A stretch of 64,000 nucleotides of DNA from Peptostreptococcaceae bacterium (lineage in GTDB: Bacteria; Bacillota; Clostridia; Peptostreptococcales; Peptostreptococcaceae), in contig CABIZO010000002.1 in assembly GCA_902363255.1 (NCBI GenBank), positions 620,001-684,000 on the forward strand, read 5' to 3'. The notes beneath the pieces were generated by a model. That model had not been told where the DNA came from. It was given only the letters and a program-made list of their open reading frames with translations, and ran no database searches. Shown in pieces: positions 9,531-18,392 of this stretch. Each line of letters begins with the position of its first letter. Position 1 is the first letter of the stretch. A program made the position numbers and the translations under genes.

Positions 9531-10979
9531 TTAATAAAACTCTTTAATACGATGGAACCATACACTAGCTGGGTCGTTAGTTTCTTTTAAGTGTTTAGAT
9601 AATTTTTCCATATACTCTTTTTTAATATGTACATAATTTTCATCATAACATAAATTATTTAGCTGATATGGGTCATTAGTGAAATCATAAAGTTCACCTT
9701 TTTCATTTTCGTTAAATGTAAATTGATATTTATTATCTCTAACCATTCTTTGGCGTGATACATAAAAATGATTATGGAATTCACCAAATATTTCTGTTCT
9801 TTCATTACTTTCCTTTGTACCATACATCAATGGAAGAAGACTTTCACCATCAACAGGTTTAGGTGGTTTTGTACCAGCTATATCTAAAATTGTTGGCATA
9901 ATTTCTTGTAAATAAACTAAACTATCATTGTCTTTATTACCAAGTCCTTTAACTACCATTGGTATTCTATATATTTCATCAAAAGTAAATGAACCTTTTT
10001 CTATTAATTTATGAGCGCCAAGACAATCTCCATGATCTGCGCTATAGATAATAATCGTATCATCATAAATTCCTAATTTTTTTAATTTGTCTACTATTAA
10101 TCCCACCATGTCATCGATCATTGTACAATGACCATAGTATTTAGCGGAAATATTTGCAAATCCATCCCAACCATAATCTCCTAGTCCCCACATTTTTTCA
10201 GTAAGATAATAGCCATATGGTTTATCCTTGAAATCCTCCTTATAACTTGGGTGTTCTTTAATATCTTTTGGATCGTACATAGAATAATAAGGCTCAGGTA
10301 CGATACTTGGAGAATGAGGTCCCCAGAAGTTTGCCCAAATCAAGAAAGGTTTTTCTTGTTCAACTGCTTCGTCAATTAAACGGTTAGCTTCATGAGCTAC
10401 AAAATATTCAATAGTACTTTCTACAGGTCCTTCATGCTTAGCGTACATTTCTTGTACTTGAAGAGCAGGGTTATTACCTAAGAAACCATTAGAAACATCA
10501 GGAATCTCAAAGTTATTATCTTTTAAGTATTCTTCGTAGTAATTAGGTGCATTGTCTGGTGGTTGATTAAATATTAAACTAGGAAAAACTTGACTTCCTG
10601 GGAATCCATATCCCATAAAAGGTTTTCCTTCGAATCCACAATCTTCAGGTGTTTTTGTTGCAGAAACATGCCATTTACCAGCAAGACCACAATAATAACC
10701 TTGTTCATTCATACATTCCCCAAGAAGAGGAGTTCCATCTTTAATATCTGTAAAATTATCTATTACACCATGGTTATGAGGGTAAAGACCTGTCATAACA
10801 CTTGCACGAGATGGTGCACAAATTGGTGAAGATGTAAATGCATTGTTAAACTTCATTCCCTCATCAGCAAGAGCATCAATATTAGGTGTCTTGCATATAT
10901 CATTTAATCCATAAGCACTAACAGTATCGTATCGTTGTTGATCAGATAATATAAGAATTATATTTTTTTTCTTAGCCAT
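9531..10979 (-). CDS. Sulfatase (formylglycine type, cysteine-type active site)
   Basis: The type I sulfatase has 482 residues with no signal peptide, so it is probably cytoplasmic. The N-terminal ILILSDQQRYD metal site, the sulfatase signature C54-APSRASVMTG, and YSADHGDCLGAH near the second metal site are all present. C54 must be oxidised to formylglycine; the cysteine (not serine) form fits the maturase at 13834. I place the start at the inner ATG (10979), which has AAAGGA nine bases upstream; the upstream TTG at 10988 sits almost on that site. The gene diverges from a GPH sugar symporter. The substrate is probably an imported sulfated sugar; its identity cannot be read from sequence. Confidence 0.92.
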   Translation of the reverse strand: MAKKKNIILILSDQQRYDTVSAYGLNDICKTPNIDALADEGMKFNNAFTSSPICAPSRASVMTGLYPHNHGVIDNFTDIKDGTPLLGECMNEQGYYCGLAGKWHVSATKTPEDCGFEGKPFMGYGFPGSQVFPSLIFNQPPDNAPNYYEEYLKDNNFEIPDVSNGFLGNNPALQVQEMYAKHEGPVESTIEYFVAHEANRLIDEAVEQEKPFLIWANFWGPHSPSIVPEPYYSMYDPKDIKEHPSYKEDFKDKPYGYYLTEKMWGLGDYGWDGFANISAKYYGHCTMIDDMVGLIVDKLKKLGIYDDTIIIYSADHGDCLGAHKLIEKGSFTFDEIYRIPMVVKGLGNKDNDSLVYLQEIMPTILDIAGTKPPKPVDGESLLPLMYGTKESNERTEIFGEFHNHFYVSRQRMVRDNKYQFTFNENEKGELYDFTNDPYQLNNLCYDENYVHIKKEYMEKLSKHLKETNDPASVWFHRIKEFY

Positions 10980-11087
10980 AAAATTCAATCCTTTCTAAAT
11001 GTGAAATTAATTATTTATTGTAATTAATTATTTCTTATAATTAATTATTGTTGTAAATTATTGTGACAAACTAAAGATCTGATTATA

Positions 11088-11104
11088 ACAATATTAAATA
11101 TTGT
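11088..11104. promoter_or_regulatory. Candidate operator in the sulfatase promoter
   Basis: ACAATATT-A-AATATTGT is a perfect 17-bp palindrome. It lies directly upstream of a minus-strand TATAAT at 11082-11087, so a protein bound here would block the sulfatase promoter. The ROK protein at 8260 is the obvious candidate. A second symmetric pair, TAATTATT/AATAATTA, lies at 11163-11184. Confidence 0.45.
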
Positions 11105-11251
11105 AATAGAAACGCGTGTATATTTACTATTAATATTGATTTCAATGTTAGTATAACACGGCTAATTATTAAAAACAATAATTAATTAAAAATATCTAAA
11201 ACATTGAAAAAGTACGAAAATAAGAAAATTTAAAGTTTTTTATAAAAAATA

Positions 11252-11280
11252 TTGAAAAGTTAAAAATTATAAATTATAAT
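11252..11280 (+). promoter_or_regulatory. Promoter of the GPH symporter gene
   Basis: TTGAAA at 11252 and TATAAT at 11275 are separated by 17 bases, a near-consensus vegetative promoter. Transcription would start near 11287, leaving about 90 bases of leader before the ATG at 11378. Confidence 0.7.
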
Positions 11281-11377
11281 TAATTGTGTAAAGGTGAGAA
11301 GTGAGAATGAGAAACGGGATAACCTTTGCATAGGAGCTAATTTATTAAGAAAACTAAAATATTATGGAGGGAAAAGA

Positions 11378-12790
11378 ATGAATACAATGGAAGCTTCAGA
11401 AAAACAGGTATACTTATACAGTATAGGTAATATTGCAAATACTGCTATCTTTGCTTTTGTAGGTACATACATTATGTTCTATTACACAAACATATTGGGT
11501 ATTTCAGCTACAGTAGCAGGGACAATCTTTATGGTAGCTAGGATAGTGGATGCGTTCACAGATCCGATTATGGGAATGATTATTGATAGAACTAATACTA
11601 AAAAATTTGGTAAATATAGACCATTTATTATGTTTGGTTCACCTTTATTAGGAATTATCTTTGTTGTAATGTTTATGGCACCAGATTTAAGCATGGGTGG
11701 AAAAATAGTTTATGCATACACAAGTTATATTTTATATAGTTTAGCGTGGACATGTGTACAAATTCCTCAACTTGCGCTTCCTATTATTTTAAGTAATAAT
11801 ACAACTCGTCGTACAAAGATTCAAGCTATTTTCCAAGCAGTTGGAAATATTGGAAATATAGCAGTTACATCATTAGCAATCCATATGTTAAGTTGGTTTG
11901 GTGGAGATGGAAGTAAAGAAGCATGGTTTACTGTGGCAGTAATTTTCGCAATATTCTCTACAATTATGTTTATTGGATCTGCAATGTCTGTCAGAAAACT
12001 TGATGTTTTCAATCCTTCACAAGCTAGTAGAGTTGCATCAGGTGAGAAGATATCTCTTAAAGATAGAATAAAAGTTATTACTTCTAACACAGCCCTACTT
12101 ATGGTACTTATAAGTTTTGGAACAGATAGTTTAGCTATTCAAATTGGTAACGGATTAAATATGTATTTCTTCAAATATAATATGGGAGAAAAACAACACC
12201 TTATGGGTGCTCTTGGGTGGTCAACTACTATATTCTCTTTCATACTGATTGCTTTAGTTGGATGGTATGTAGGTAAACTTGGAAAGAAAAATGGAATAAT
12301 AGTAGCTGAATTACTTGCTATTGTTGCAGCAGTTGGATTATTATTTACTCCTTCACATAATACTTTTTTAGTTATGGTTTTCTTAATAGGATCACTTCTT
12401 ATTGGAGCTATTACAAATATGTTAAGCAGATCTGCTGTTTTGGATTCGGCCAACTATGCAGAGTGGAAAACTGGTATAAATGGATCAGCATTAGTTTCTT
12501 CAACATTTACTTTTGTAAATAAACTTTCACAAGCATTTGGAGCATTTATAATGGGTTATGTTCTTGATTTTGTAGGATATGCACCAAATCTTGCTCAACA
12601 GTCACTAGCTACATTAAAAGCTATCTTATATATGAAGACTTTGATTCCTATATTTGCATTTATATGTTCAGTTATAGCGATGAAATTCTATCCTATTGAT
12701 AAGAAAACAGAATCTGAAATGGAAGCATTTATAAATGATAAGCGTGAAAAAGAAATTGAATCATATAGATTGTCACAAGAAGCTAATTAA
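11378..12790 (+). CDS. GPH-family (MelB-like) sugar:cation symporter
   Basis: I start at the ATG at 11378 because of the ATGGAGGG site just upstream; the open frame runs 28 codons further back without support. The 470-residue product has about 12 hydrophobic segments. It carries the family loops DAFTDPIMGMIIDRTNTKKFGK after helix 2 and RSAVLDSANYAEWKTG in the C-terminal half, as in MelB, GusB and related glycoside-Pentoside-Hexuronide carriers. It should import a sugar with Na+ or H+ across the plasma membrane. The divergent sulfatase suggests the cargo is a sulfated sugar or small oligosaccharide, a role I infer from context. Confidence 0.9.
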   Translation: MNTMEASEKQVYLYSIGNIANTAIFAFVGTYIMFYYTNILGISATVAGTIFMVARIVDAFTDPIMGMIIDRTNTKKFGKYRPFIMFGSPLLGIIFVVMFMAPDLSMGGKIVYAYTSYILYSLAWTCVQIPQLALPIILSNNTTRRTKIQAIFQAVGNIGNIAVTSLAIHMLSWFGGDGSKEAWFTVAVIFAIFSTIMFIGSAMSVRKLDVFNPSQASRVASGEKISLKDRIKVITSNTALLMVLISFGTDSLAIQIGNGLNMYFFKYNMGEKQHLMGALGWSTTIFSFILIALVGWYVGKLGKKNGIIVAELLAIVAAVGLLFTPSHNTFLVMVFLIGSLLIGAITNMLSRSAVLDSANYAEWKTGINGSALVSSTFTFVNKLSQAFGAFIMGYVLDFVGYAPNLAQQSLATLKAILYMKTLIPIFAFICSVIAMKFYPIDKKTESEMEAFINDKREKEIESYRLSQEAN

Positions 12791-12895
12791 AATACATAAA
12801 TTTATGTCAGGTGGGAAAATGATTTCAAAAATAAAGTTATATTTTACCCTAATAATTAATGAAAATGAAATGAATATGTCCTGGCATAATTAATT

Positions 12896-12953
12896 AAAAC
12901 CAACAAACAGCTGATTTCTATTATGTATAATAAATCAGCTGTTTGTTGGTTTT
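12896..12953. terminator. Strong intrinsic terminator
   Basis: A perfect 22-bp stem (AAAACCAACAAACAGCTGAT... with its exact reverse complement) encloses a 14-base loop. It separates the GPH symporter from the TSUP-maturase operon and could work on either strand. Confidence 0.9.
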
Positions 12954-13025
12954 GAAACAGTTTTATAGATTTAAAGATGAAGATAATTTACATAATAGTA
13001 TAGATTAAAGACAGGAGGATAATGT

Positions 13026-13817
13026 ATGGAATTTGTATACTTTATAATAAGTGCAATGGCATCATTTGTAGGAGCTATAAGTGGAATAGGTGGAGGAATA
13101 ATTATAAAGCCTCTTATGGATAGCCTAGGAACTATGAGTGTATCAATTATAAGTTTTTTATCAGGATGCACAGTTTTAACTATGTGTACAGTATCACTTA
13201 TAAGAAATAGAAAAGAAGAAACTAAAATAAATATGGATATAACTTTATATTTAGCAATAGGTGCTTGTATAGGTGGAATTTTAGGAAAAGAATTATTTGA
13301 TAGATCAAGAATAATATTTGGAAATGACGACTTAGTAGGAATGACTCAATCAATTTTGTTATTATTAATTAACTTAGCAATTATATTTTATATTAAAAAT
13401 AAAGATAAGATTAAAACATATGAGGTAAAAGATAAGAAGATTTGTGTATTAATTGGACTAGGATTGGGAATGTTATCATCTTTTCTAGGAATTGGGGGAG
13501 GACCTTTAAATATAGCGGCAATATACTATTTTTTCTCCATGAAACCAAAGGAAACAGCATTAAACTCATTATTCATAATCTTTTTTTCTCAAATATCTAG
13601 TTTACTAATGACAATTATAACTAATAATATTCCTGATTTTGGAATGATGATATTGGTTGTAATGTGTTTTGGAGGAGTTTCAGGAGCCATTTATGGAAGT
13701 CATAGATCAAAGAAAATGAATGACAACATAACTCAACAATTTTTCTCAAAAGTACTAATTTTATTGGTTTTTATAAATATATTCAATATAATTAAATTTA
13801 TGGGAGTATTACAGTAA
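13026..13817 (+). CDS. TSUP (TauE/SafE) family anion exporter
   Basis: The 263-residue membrane protein has about eight hydrophobic segments. It carries the two TSUP repeats with glycine-rich GAISGIGGGIIIKPLMD near residue 14 and SSFLGIGGGPLNIAAIYYF near 150. TSUP proteins move sulfite, sulfoacetate or other sulfur anions out of, or into, the cell. It stands 16 bases before the sulfatase maturase in one operon and close to the sulfatase, so export of released sulfate or sulfite is a reasonable guess. AGGAGG precedes the ATG by seven bases. The family is firm; the anion and direction are inferred. Confidence 0.87.
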   Translation: MEFVYFIISAMASFVGAISGIGGGIIIKPLMDSLGTMSVSIISFLSGCTVLTMCTVSLIRNRKEETKINMDITLYLAIGACIGGILGKELFDRSRIIFGNDDLVGMTQSILLLLINLAIIFYIKNKDKIKTYEVKDKKICVLIGLGLGMLSSFLGIGGGPLNIAAIYYFFSMKPKETALNSLFIIFFSQISSLLMTIITNNIPDFGMMILVVMCFGGVSGAIYGSHRSKKMNDNITQQFFSKVLILLVFINIFNIIKFMGVLQ

Positions 13818-13833
13818 AGGGGGAGGACTAAAG

Positions 13834-14931
13834 ATGTATCCATTAAATTTATTAATTAAACCAGCATCAGGATATTGCAATTTTAAATGTAAGTATTGTT
13901 TTTATGAGGACGTAGCCCACAATAGAGAAGTTCAGTCCTATGGATTTATGAGCACTAAAACTTTAGAACAAATAGTAAAGAAAGCGCTTAAGTTTGCAAA
14001 AGATGAATGTACATTTACTTTTCAAGGTGGTGAACCAACTTTAGTAGGTCTTGATTTTTATAAAGATTTAATAAAGTTTCAAAAGAAATATAATAAAAAA
14101 GGATTAAAAATCCATAATACAATTCAAACTAATGGATATTTAATAGATAAGGAATGGGCGAAGTTTTTACATAATAATAATTTTCTTGTTGGAATATCTT
14201 TAGATGGAACTAAAGAAATAAATGATATAAATAGGATAGATGCAAATAAAGAAGGTACTTATGATAAAATACTAGAAACAATAGAACTTTTTAATAAGTA
14301 TAAAGTAGAATATAACATACTGACTGTAGTAACTTCTTATGTAGCGACAAATATAAAAAGTATATATGAATTTTATAAAGAAAAGAATTTTTCGTATCAG
14401 CAGTATATACCATGCTTAGATCCTATAGGTGAAATAAGAGGAAATCATGAGTACTCTCTTACACCTAAACTTTATGGGAAGTTTTTAAAAGATTTGTTTG
14501 ATTTATGGTATGAGGATATGACAAATGGAAGATTTGTATATAATAGGTATTTTGAAAATATAGTAGGTATAATAAAAGGATTTAGACCAGAAGCTTGTGG
14601 CATGATTGGTCATTGTACCCTACAAAATGTAATAGAGGCAGATGGTAGTGTATACCCTTGCGATTTTTATGTACTAGACGATCAAAAAATAGGAAATCTA
14701 ATAGAAATGGATTTTGAAGATATAGAAAGAAAAAGAAGTGAAAGTAAATTTATAGAAACATCATTAAAGGTAGAAGATTGCTGCATGGAATGTAAGTGGA
14801 AAAATCTATGTAGAGGTGGATGTAGAAGAGATAGAGATGAAAATATGGATGGAAATTTATCTGTAAATTATTTCTGTGAATCTTATAAGGAATTTTTCGA
14901 ATATGCAATTGATAGATTAGTAAAATTATAA
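13834..14931 (+). CDS. Anaerobic sulfatase-maturating radical SAM enzyme (anSME)
   Basis: The protein has 365 residues. C15-NFK-C19-KY-C22 is the CX3CX2C motif for the radical SAM cluster, followed by the GGEPTL SAM-binding motif. The C-terminal half carries the SPASM cysteines of two auxiliary clusters (CGMIGHC, YPCDFY, CCMECKWKNLCRGGCRRD). The whole sequence reads like the clostridial anSME family, which oxidises an active-site Cys or Ser of sulfatases to formylglycine without oxygen. The cytoplasmic sulfatase at 9531 has the matching CAPSR site. It is encoded with a TSUP exporter in a two-gene operon, and a GGGGGAGG site precedes the ATG. Confidence 0.94.
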   Translation: MYPLNLLIKPASGYCNFKCKYCFYEDVAHNREVQSYGFMSTKTLEQIVKKALKFAKDECTFTFQGGEPTLVGLDFYKDLIKFQKKYNKKGLKIHNTIQTNGYLIDKEWAKFLHNNNFLVGISLDGTKEINDINRIDANKEGTYDKILETIELFNKYKVEYNILTVVTSYVATNIKSIYEFYKEKNFSYQQYIPCLDPIGEIRGNHEYSLTPKLYGKFLKDLFDLWYEDMTNGRFVYNRYFENIVGIIKGFRPEACGMIGHCTLQNVIEADGSVYPCDFYVLDDQKIGNLIEMDFEDIERKRSESKFIETSLKVEDCCMECKWKNLCRGGCRRDRDENMDGNLSVNYFCESYKEFFEYAIDRLVKL

Positions 14932-14979
14932 ACTAATCACTTATTTTTAATTAAATAAAAAAATTAATAAAAAGTGTTA

Positions 14980-15040
14980 TAAACCTTCTTATTATTTATT
15001 CATATATTACATATGAAAATAGTAAGGAGGTTTTTATTTT
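14980..15040 (+). terminator. Intrinsic terminator after the maturase operon
   Basis: AAACCTTCTTATTATT pairs imperfectly with AATAGTAAGGAGGTTTT across a 20-base loop, ending in TTTTTATTTTT. Confidence 0.75.
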
Positions 15041-15179
15041 TCCATGGGAACATACACTTATATTGGGGAATATAAATTATTATTTACTGTAAAAAGAAAA
15101 CTTTGTCAAATTGATACGAAATTGTAAGATTATGCAACCCAATTGTAATATATAATAGTATTAAATAGGAGGTAATAAT

Positions 15180-16001
15180 ATGTGGGAGAGAAAAGAGTTA
15201 AAAGAAAGAGGGAAAGTTGTATTTAAAAGGTACTACTGGAAAGCAGTACTTGTAAGTTTTATAGCATTTATGCTAACAGGAGGAATGGGTCAAGTTGCTA
15301 ATAATGTAAGTGACGCAAGAGATACATATAACGAGATACAAAGTGAAGATTATAGTGATTACTATGAAGACGAGTACTTAGATGATTATGACGATGAATA
15401 CTCAGGCTCAGAAGATTCAGGAACAGGAATAATAGAAAGTTTATTTGCAGATGGATTAGTTTTACTTTTTGTAAATGTATTTATAATAGTTTTAATTTTA
15501 AGTTTGCTTATTAAATTATTCATAGCCTATCCTTTGACAATAGGAAAAAACAATTACTTTATGGGAATTAGAGAAGAAGAAAAGCCTGTAAAAACTTTAT
15601 TATTTGCGTATAAAAGTGGAAAACTTAAAAGCTCAATTTTCACAATGTTTATGATGGAATTATTCACATATTTATGGTCACTATTATTTGTAATACCTGG
15701 TATAGTGAAATCTTACGAATATAGAATGATACCTTATATATTAAGTGAAAATCCAACTATAAGTAGAAAAAGAGCTTTTGAAATAAGTAAACAAATGATG
15801 AATGGTAATAAGTGGGAAACTTTTGTACTTGATTTATCATTTTTAGGTTGGTATTTATTATCAATATGTACTTTAGGTTTACTTTCAATTTTTTATGTAA
15901 ATCCATATGTAGAAAGTACAAATGCAGAGCTATATGCTTATCTTAGAGAAGATGCTTTGAAAAATGGATATGCAGATCAAAATGAGTTAATTGGGTTTTA
16001 G
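15180..16001 (+). CDS. DUF975 family integral membrane protein
   Basis: The product has 273 residues. The N-terminus (MWERKELKERGKVVFKRYYWKAVL) is the typical DUF975 opening, followed by a first membrane helix, an unusually acidic loop at about 55-80 rich in D, E and Y, and three or more further helices. The phrase FVIPGIVKSYEYRMIPYIL and a late NPYVESTNAELYAYLRE are also typical. The function of the family is unknown. AGGAGG precedes the ATG and a TATAAT lies at 15151, with no good -35 visible. The gene is alone, with terminators on both sides. Confidence 0.85.
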   Translation: MWERKELKERGKVVFKRYYWKAVLVSFIAFMLTGGMGQVANNVSDARDTYNEIQSEDYSDYYEDEYLDDYDDEYSGSEDSGTGIIESLFADGLVLLFVNVFIIVLILSLLIKLFIAYPLTIGKNNYFMGIREEEKPVKTLLFAYKSGKLKSSIFTMFMMELFTYLWSLLFVIPGIVKSYEYRMIPYILSENPTISRKRAFEISKQMMNGNKWETFVLDLSFLGWYLLSICTLGLLSIFYVNPYVESTNAELYAYLREDALKNGYADQNELIGF

Positions 16002-16058
16002 ATAGTTAAAATAAAATAGTTTTTGATTGTATTATATACTGTGAAATTAATCTGATTA

Positions 16059-16105
16059 TAAAAATAGGTGTTCATAAACTTATGGTTTTGTGAATGCCTA
16101 TTTTA
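16059..16105 (+). terminator. Intrinsic terminator after the DUF975 gene
   Basis: AAAATAGG-TGTTCAtaAAC pairs with GTTTTGTGAATGCCTATTTT with small mismatches, followed by a short T-run. Confidence 0.7.
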
Positions 16106-16116
16106 AATATGTATAA

Positions 16117-16236
16117 AAGAAGATTAAAATAGTCTATGGAGACACTGTTGAATATTACTATGGACAAGAAAATGACAAAAATATTATTACAGCAAAAACA
16201 AAAGACAAGATAAATGCAGTAATAGAGTTATCATAA
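16117..16236 (+). pseudogene. Short remnant of a protein C-terminus
   Basis: A 39-codon open stretch (KKIKIVYGDTVEYYYGQ... ending KINAVIELS and a stop) has protein-like composition but no start codon or ribosome site, and a stop codon directly upstream. It is best read as the tail of a deleted gene. I do not recognise the family. Confidence 0.35.
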
Positions 16237-16278
16237 AATAAATATATATGAAGAAAAATAAATAAAAATATATACGGG

Positions 16279-16887
16279 GTGATTAAAATTAAATTAATTT
16301 ATAAAGGTGACTATAAAGGAGAGGACACTTTACCTAAAGCTGATTTACCAAGTAATGCAGTTAAATTTAGAGAGCCAGAAACGCCTGAAAAGCTTAGTAA
16401 AGTAGCATCACTTTTTTTAATTCCATGTGTGATACTAATTGGAATTATTATTTGGATATCAATTATGATTCATAATAAATTTAATTATGATTATAAATAT
16501 TTTGTTGTATCACTATTATTGTCTTTTGCAACTATTCTTCCGCATGAAATACTTCATGGAATATGTTTTGGGAAAAATGCAAAAGTAGAGCTATATGTAT
16601 CCTTGAAAAACATGATGGCATTTGTTGTATCAACCCAACCGATTTCAAAAATGAGATTTATATTTTTAAGTCTTCTTCCAAATATGGTTTTTGGCTGGAT
16701 ACCATTATTAATTTGGGCACTTATACCATACCATATGGTTGTGTCCAATATACTGCTATCATTTTCTGTTATATGTATAACATTTGGGGTGGGAGATTAT
16801 CTTAATGTATACAATGCCATAACGCAAATGCCAAAAGGTAGTATGCAAGTTTTATCAGGCTTTAATTCCTATTGGTATATTCCCTAG
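16279..16887 (+). CDS. DUF3267 family membrane protein with HExxH-like motif
   Basis: The product has 202 residues, four or more hydrophobic segments, and HEILHG near residue 90, the HExxH zinc-binding pattern of DUF3267 proteins. That suggests a membrane metalloprotease-like fold, although activity has not been established for the family as far as I know. The start is uncertain: the frame opens at a GTG inside a GGGGTG that may itself be the ribosome site, and there is no ATG soon after. The C-terminus (GSMQVLSGFNSYWY) is typical. The stop codon is part of the following terminator. Confidence 0.75.
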   Translation: MIKIKLIYKGDYKGEDTLPKADLPSNAVKFREPETPEKLSKVASLFLIPCVILIGIIIWISIMIHNKFNYDYKYFVVSLLLSFATILPHEILHGICFGKNAKVELYVSLKNMMAFVVSTQPISKMRFIFLSLLPNMVFGWIPLLIWALIPYHMVVSNILLSFSVICITFGVGDYLNVYNAITQMPKGSMQVLSGFNSYWYIP

Positions 16888-16928
16888 TTTGTGGATAAAT
16901 GATATACTTACAAACTAGCATTTTTTTG
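16884..16928 (+). terminator. Intrinsic terminator overlapping the DUF3267 stop codon
   Basis: CTAGTTTGT pairs with ACAAACTAG 17 bases later and is followed by a run of seven T's. The first bases of the stem include the TAG stop codon. Confidence 0.8.
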
Positions 16929-17117
16929 TAATTATGTATACTTAATATGAACAATCAAATAATATAATAAAATTGTTTTGCATAAATATTAAAGAATTAT
17001 GTTGACCTCAGCATTACACTAAGGTTTACAATAATATAAAATATTATGAAATTAAATTACATTTCAAATATATTATAAATAACTACTACAAAAATATATA
17101 ATAATGGAGGCGATTTA

Positions 17118-18329
17118 ATGGTTAGAAAAAGAGAATTAAAAATGAAACCTGTGGGACTTGAACACGTTGAGCAGTATAACCAATTATTAAGATATGTTTT
17201 CCAAGTAACAGACCAAGAATTACAAGAAATAGGTTGGGAAGAAAAAGAAATTATTCGGGCCAAATCACCAACATTACAACGAGCTGATGTATATGGATGG
17301 TTTGATGGAGATAAGTTAATATCTCAAGTTGCTGTTTATCCTATGAAAGTTCGTATATTTAATAGAACCTATGATATGGGCGGGCTTACTGGAGTGGGTA
17401 CTTATCCAGAGTATGCAAACCAGGGACTAATGCACAAACTACTTTATCAAGCGCTAAAAAATATGAAAGAAAGAAAACAAACAATATCATATTTGTATCC
17501 TTATTCCATACCATACTATCGTAGAAAAGGTTGGGAGATTATTTCAGATAGAATTACTTACGAAATAAATGATTATCAACTACCTAAGATAAAACAAGTA
17601 TCAGGAGAGATGGAAAGAGTTGATATAGATAGTGAAGAAGTAAGAAGAGCTTATGAAAGATTTGCTCTAAAAACACATGGAGCATTGTTAAGAGATGATT
17701 TAGCTTGGAATGAATATTGGCTTTGGGATTCAGATGATTTGATGGCGGCTATTTATTACAACGAAAAGAATGACCCAGACGGATATATACTTTATTGGAT
17801 TAAAGATGAAGTATTTCATATAAAAGATATGATATTTATTGATGAAGAAGCTCGTACAGGCCTTTGGAATTTTATAAGTGCCCATTTTTCTATGATTACA
17901 AAAGTTAAAGGATTTACATATACAGATGAACCATTGGCATTTTTACTTGAAGATGCAGATATAAAAGAAACAATATCACCATATTTTATGGGGCGAATTG
18001 TGGATTTGGAAGGGTTTATAGAACAATATCCATTTAAACCAGATACAATAAAAAGAGAATGGATATTTAAAATGGATGATCCAATACTTTCGTGGAATCA
18101 AGGTAATTTTATACTTACTATTGATGAAAATGGTAAAGGAAAAGTTAAGCGTACTTCAAAACAAACAGAGGATAAAATTGATATTCAAACAATGACAACA
18201 ATGCTGCTTGGATACAAACGTCCAGATTATTTATATAAAATAGGACGTATTTCTTGTAGCGATGAAATAGTAGATATGCTGGAGGACTCAATAGAACAAC
18301 AGACTCCATATTTTTCTGACTACTTCTAA
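17118..18329 (+). CDS. Eis-like GNAT N-acetyltransferase
   Basis: The 403-residue length and layout are those of Eis-family enzymes: an N-terminal GNAT domain with GGLTGVGTYPEYANQGLMHKLL (the acetyl-CoA loop region, near residue 90), a second GNAT-like domain, and a C-terminal sterol-carrier-like domain (FILTIDENGKGKVKR onward). Eis proteins acetylate amines, including aminoglycosides in some bacteria; the substrate here is unknown. ATGGAGG precedes the ATG. The C-terminal YF ends in a free carboxylate as in other Eis proteins, where the terminal group acts as the base; I see only that the chain ends SDYF. Confidence 0.87.
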   Translation: MVRKRELKMKPVGLEHVEQYNQLLRYVFQVTDQELQEIGWEEKEIIRAKSPTLQRADVYGWFDGDKLISQVAVYPMKVRIFNRTYDMGGLTGVGTYPEYANQGLMHKLLYQALKNMKERKQTISYLYPYSIPYYRRKGWEIISDRITYEINDYQLPKIKQVSGEMERVDIDSEEVRRAYERFALKTHGALLRDDLAWNEYWLWDSDDLMAAIYYNEKNDPDGYILYWIKDEVFHIKDMIFIDEEARTGLWNFISAHFSMITKVKGFTYTDEPLAFLLEDADIKETISPYFMGRIVDLEGFIEQYPFKPDTIKREWIFKMDDPILSWNQGNFILTIDENGKGKVKRTSKQTEDKIDIQTMTTMLLGYKRPDYLYKIGRISCSDEIVDMLEDSIEQQTPYFSDYF

Positions 18330-18346
18330 AATTAATAAATTATTTG

Positions 18347-18366
18347 ATGTGTAAATACACATTTTT
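18347..18366 (+). terminator. Weak terminator-like hairpin
   Basis: ATGTGT-AAAT-ACACAT followed by TTTTT lies between the acetyltransferase and MATE genes. The stem is only 6 bp, so read-through into the MATE gene is likely. Confidence 0.4.
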
Positions 18367-18392
18367 ATTGCTTTGTTTAGGAGATAATAGGT

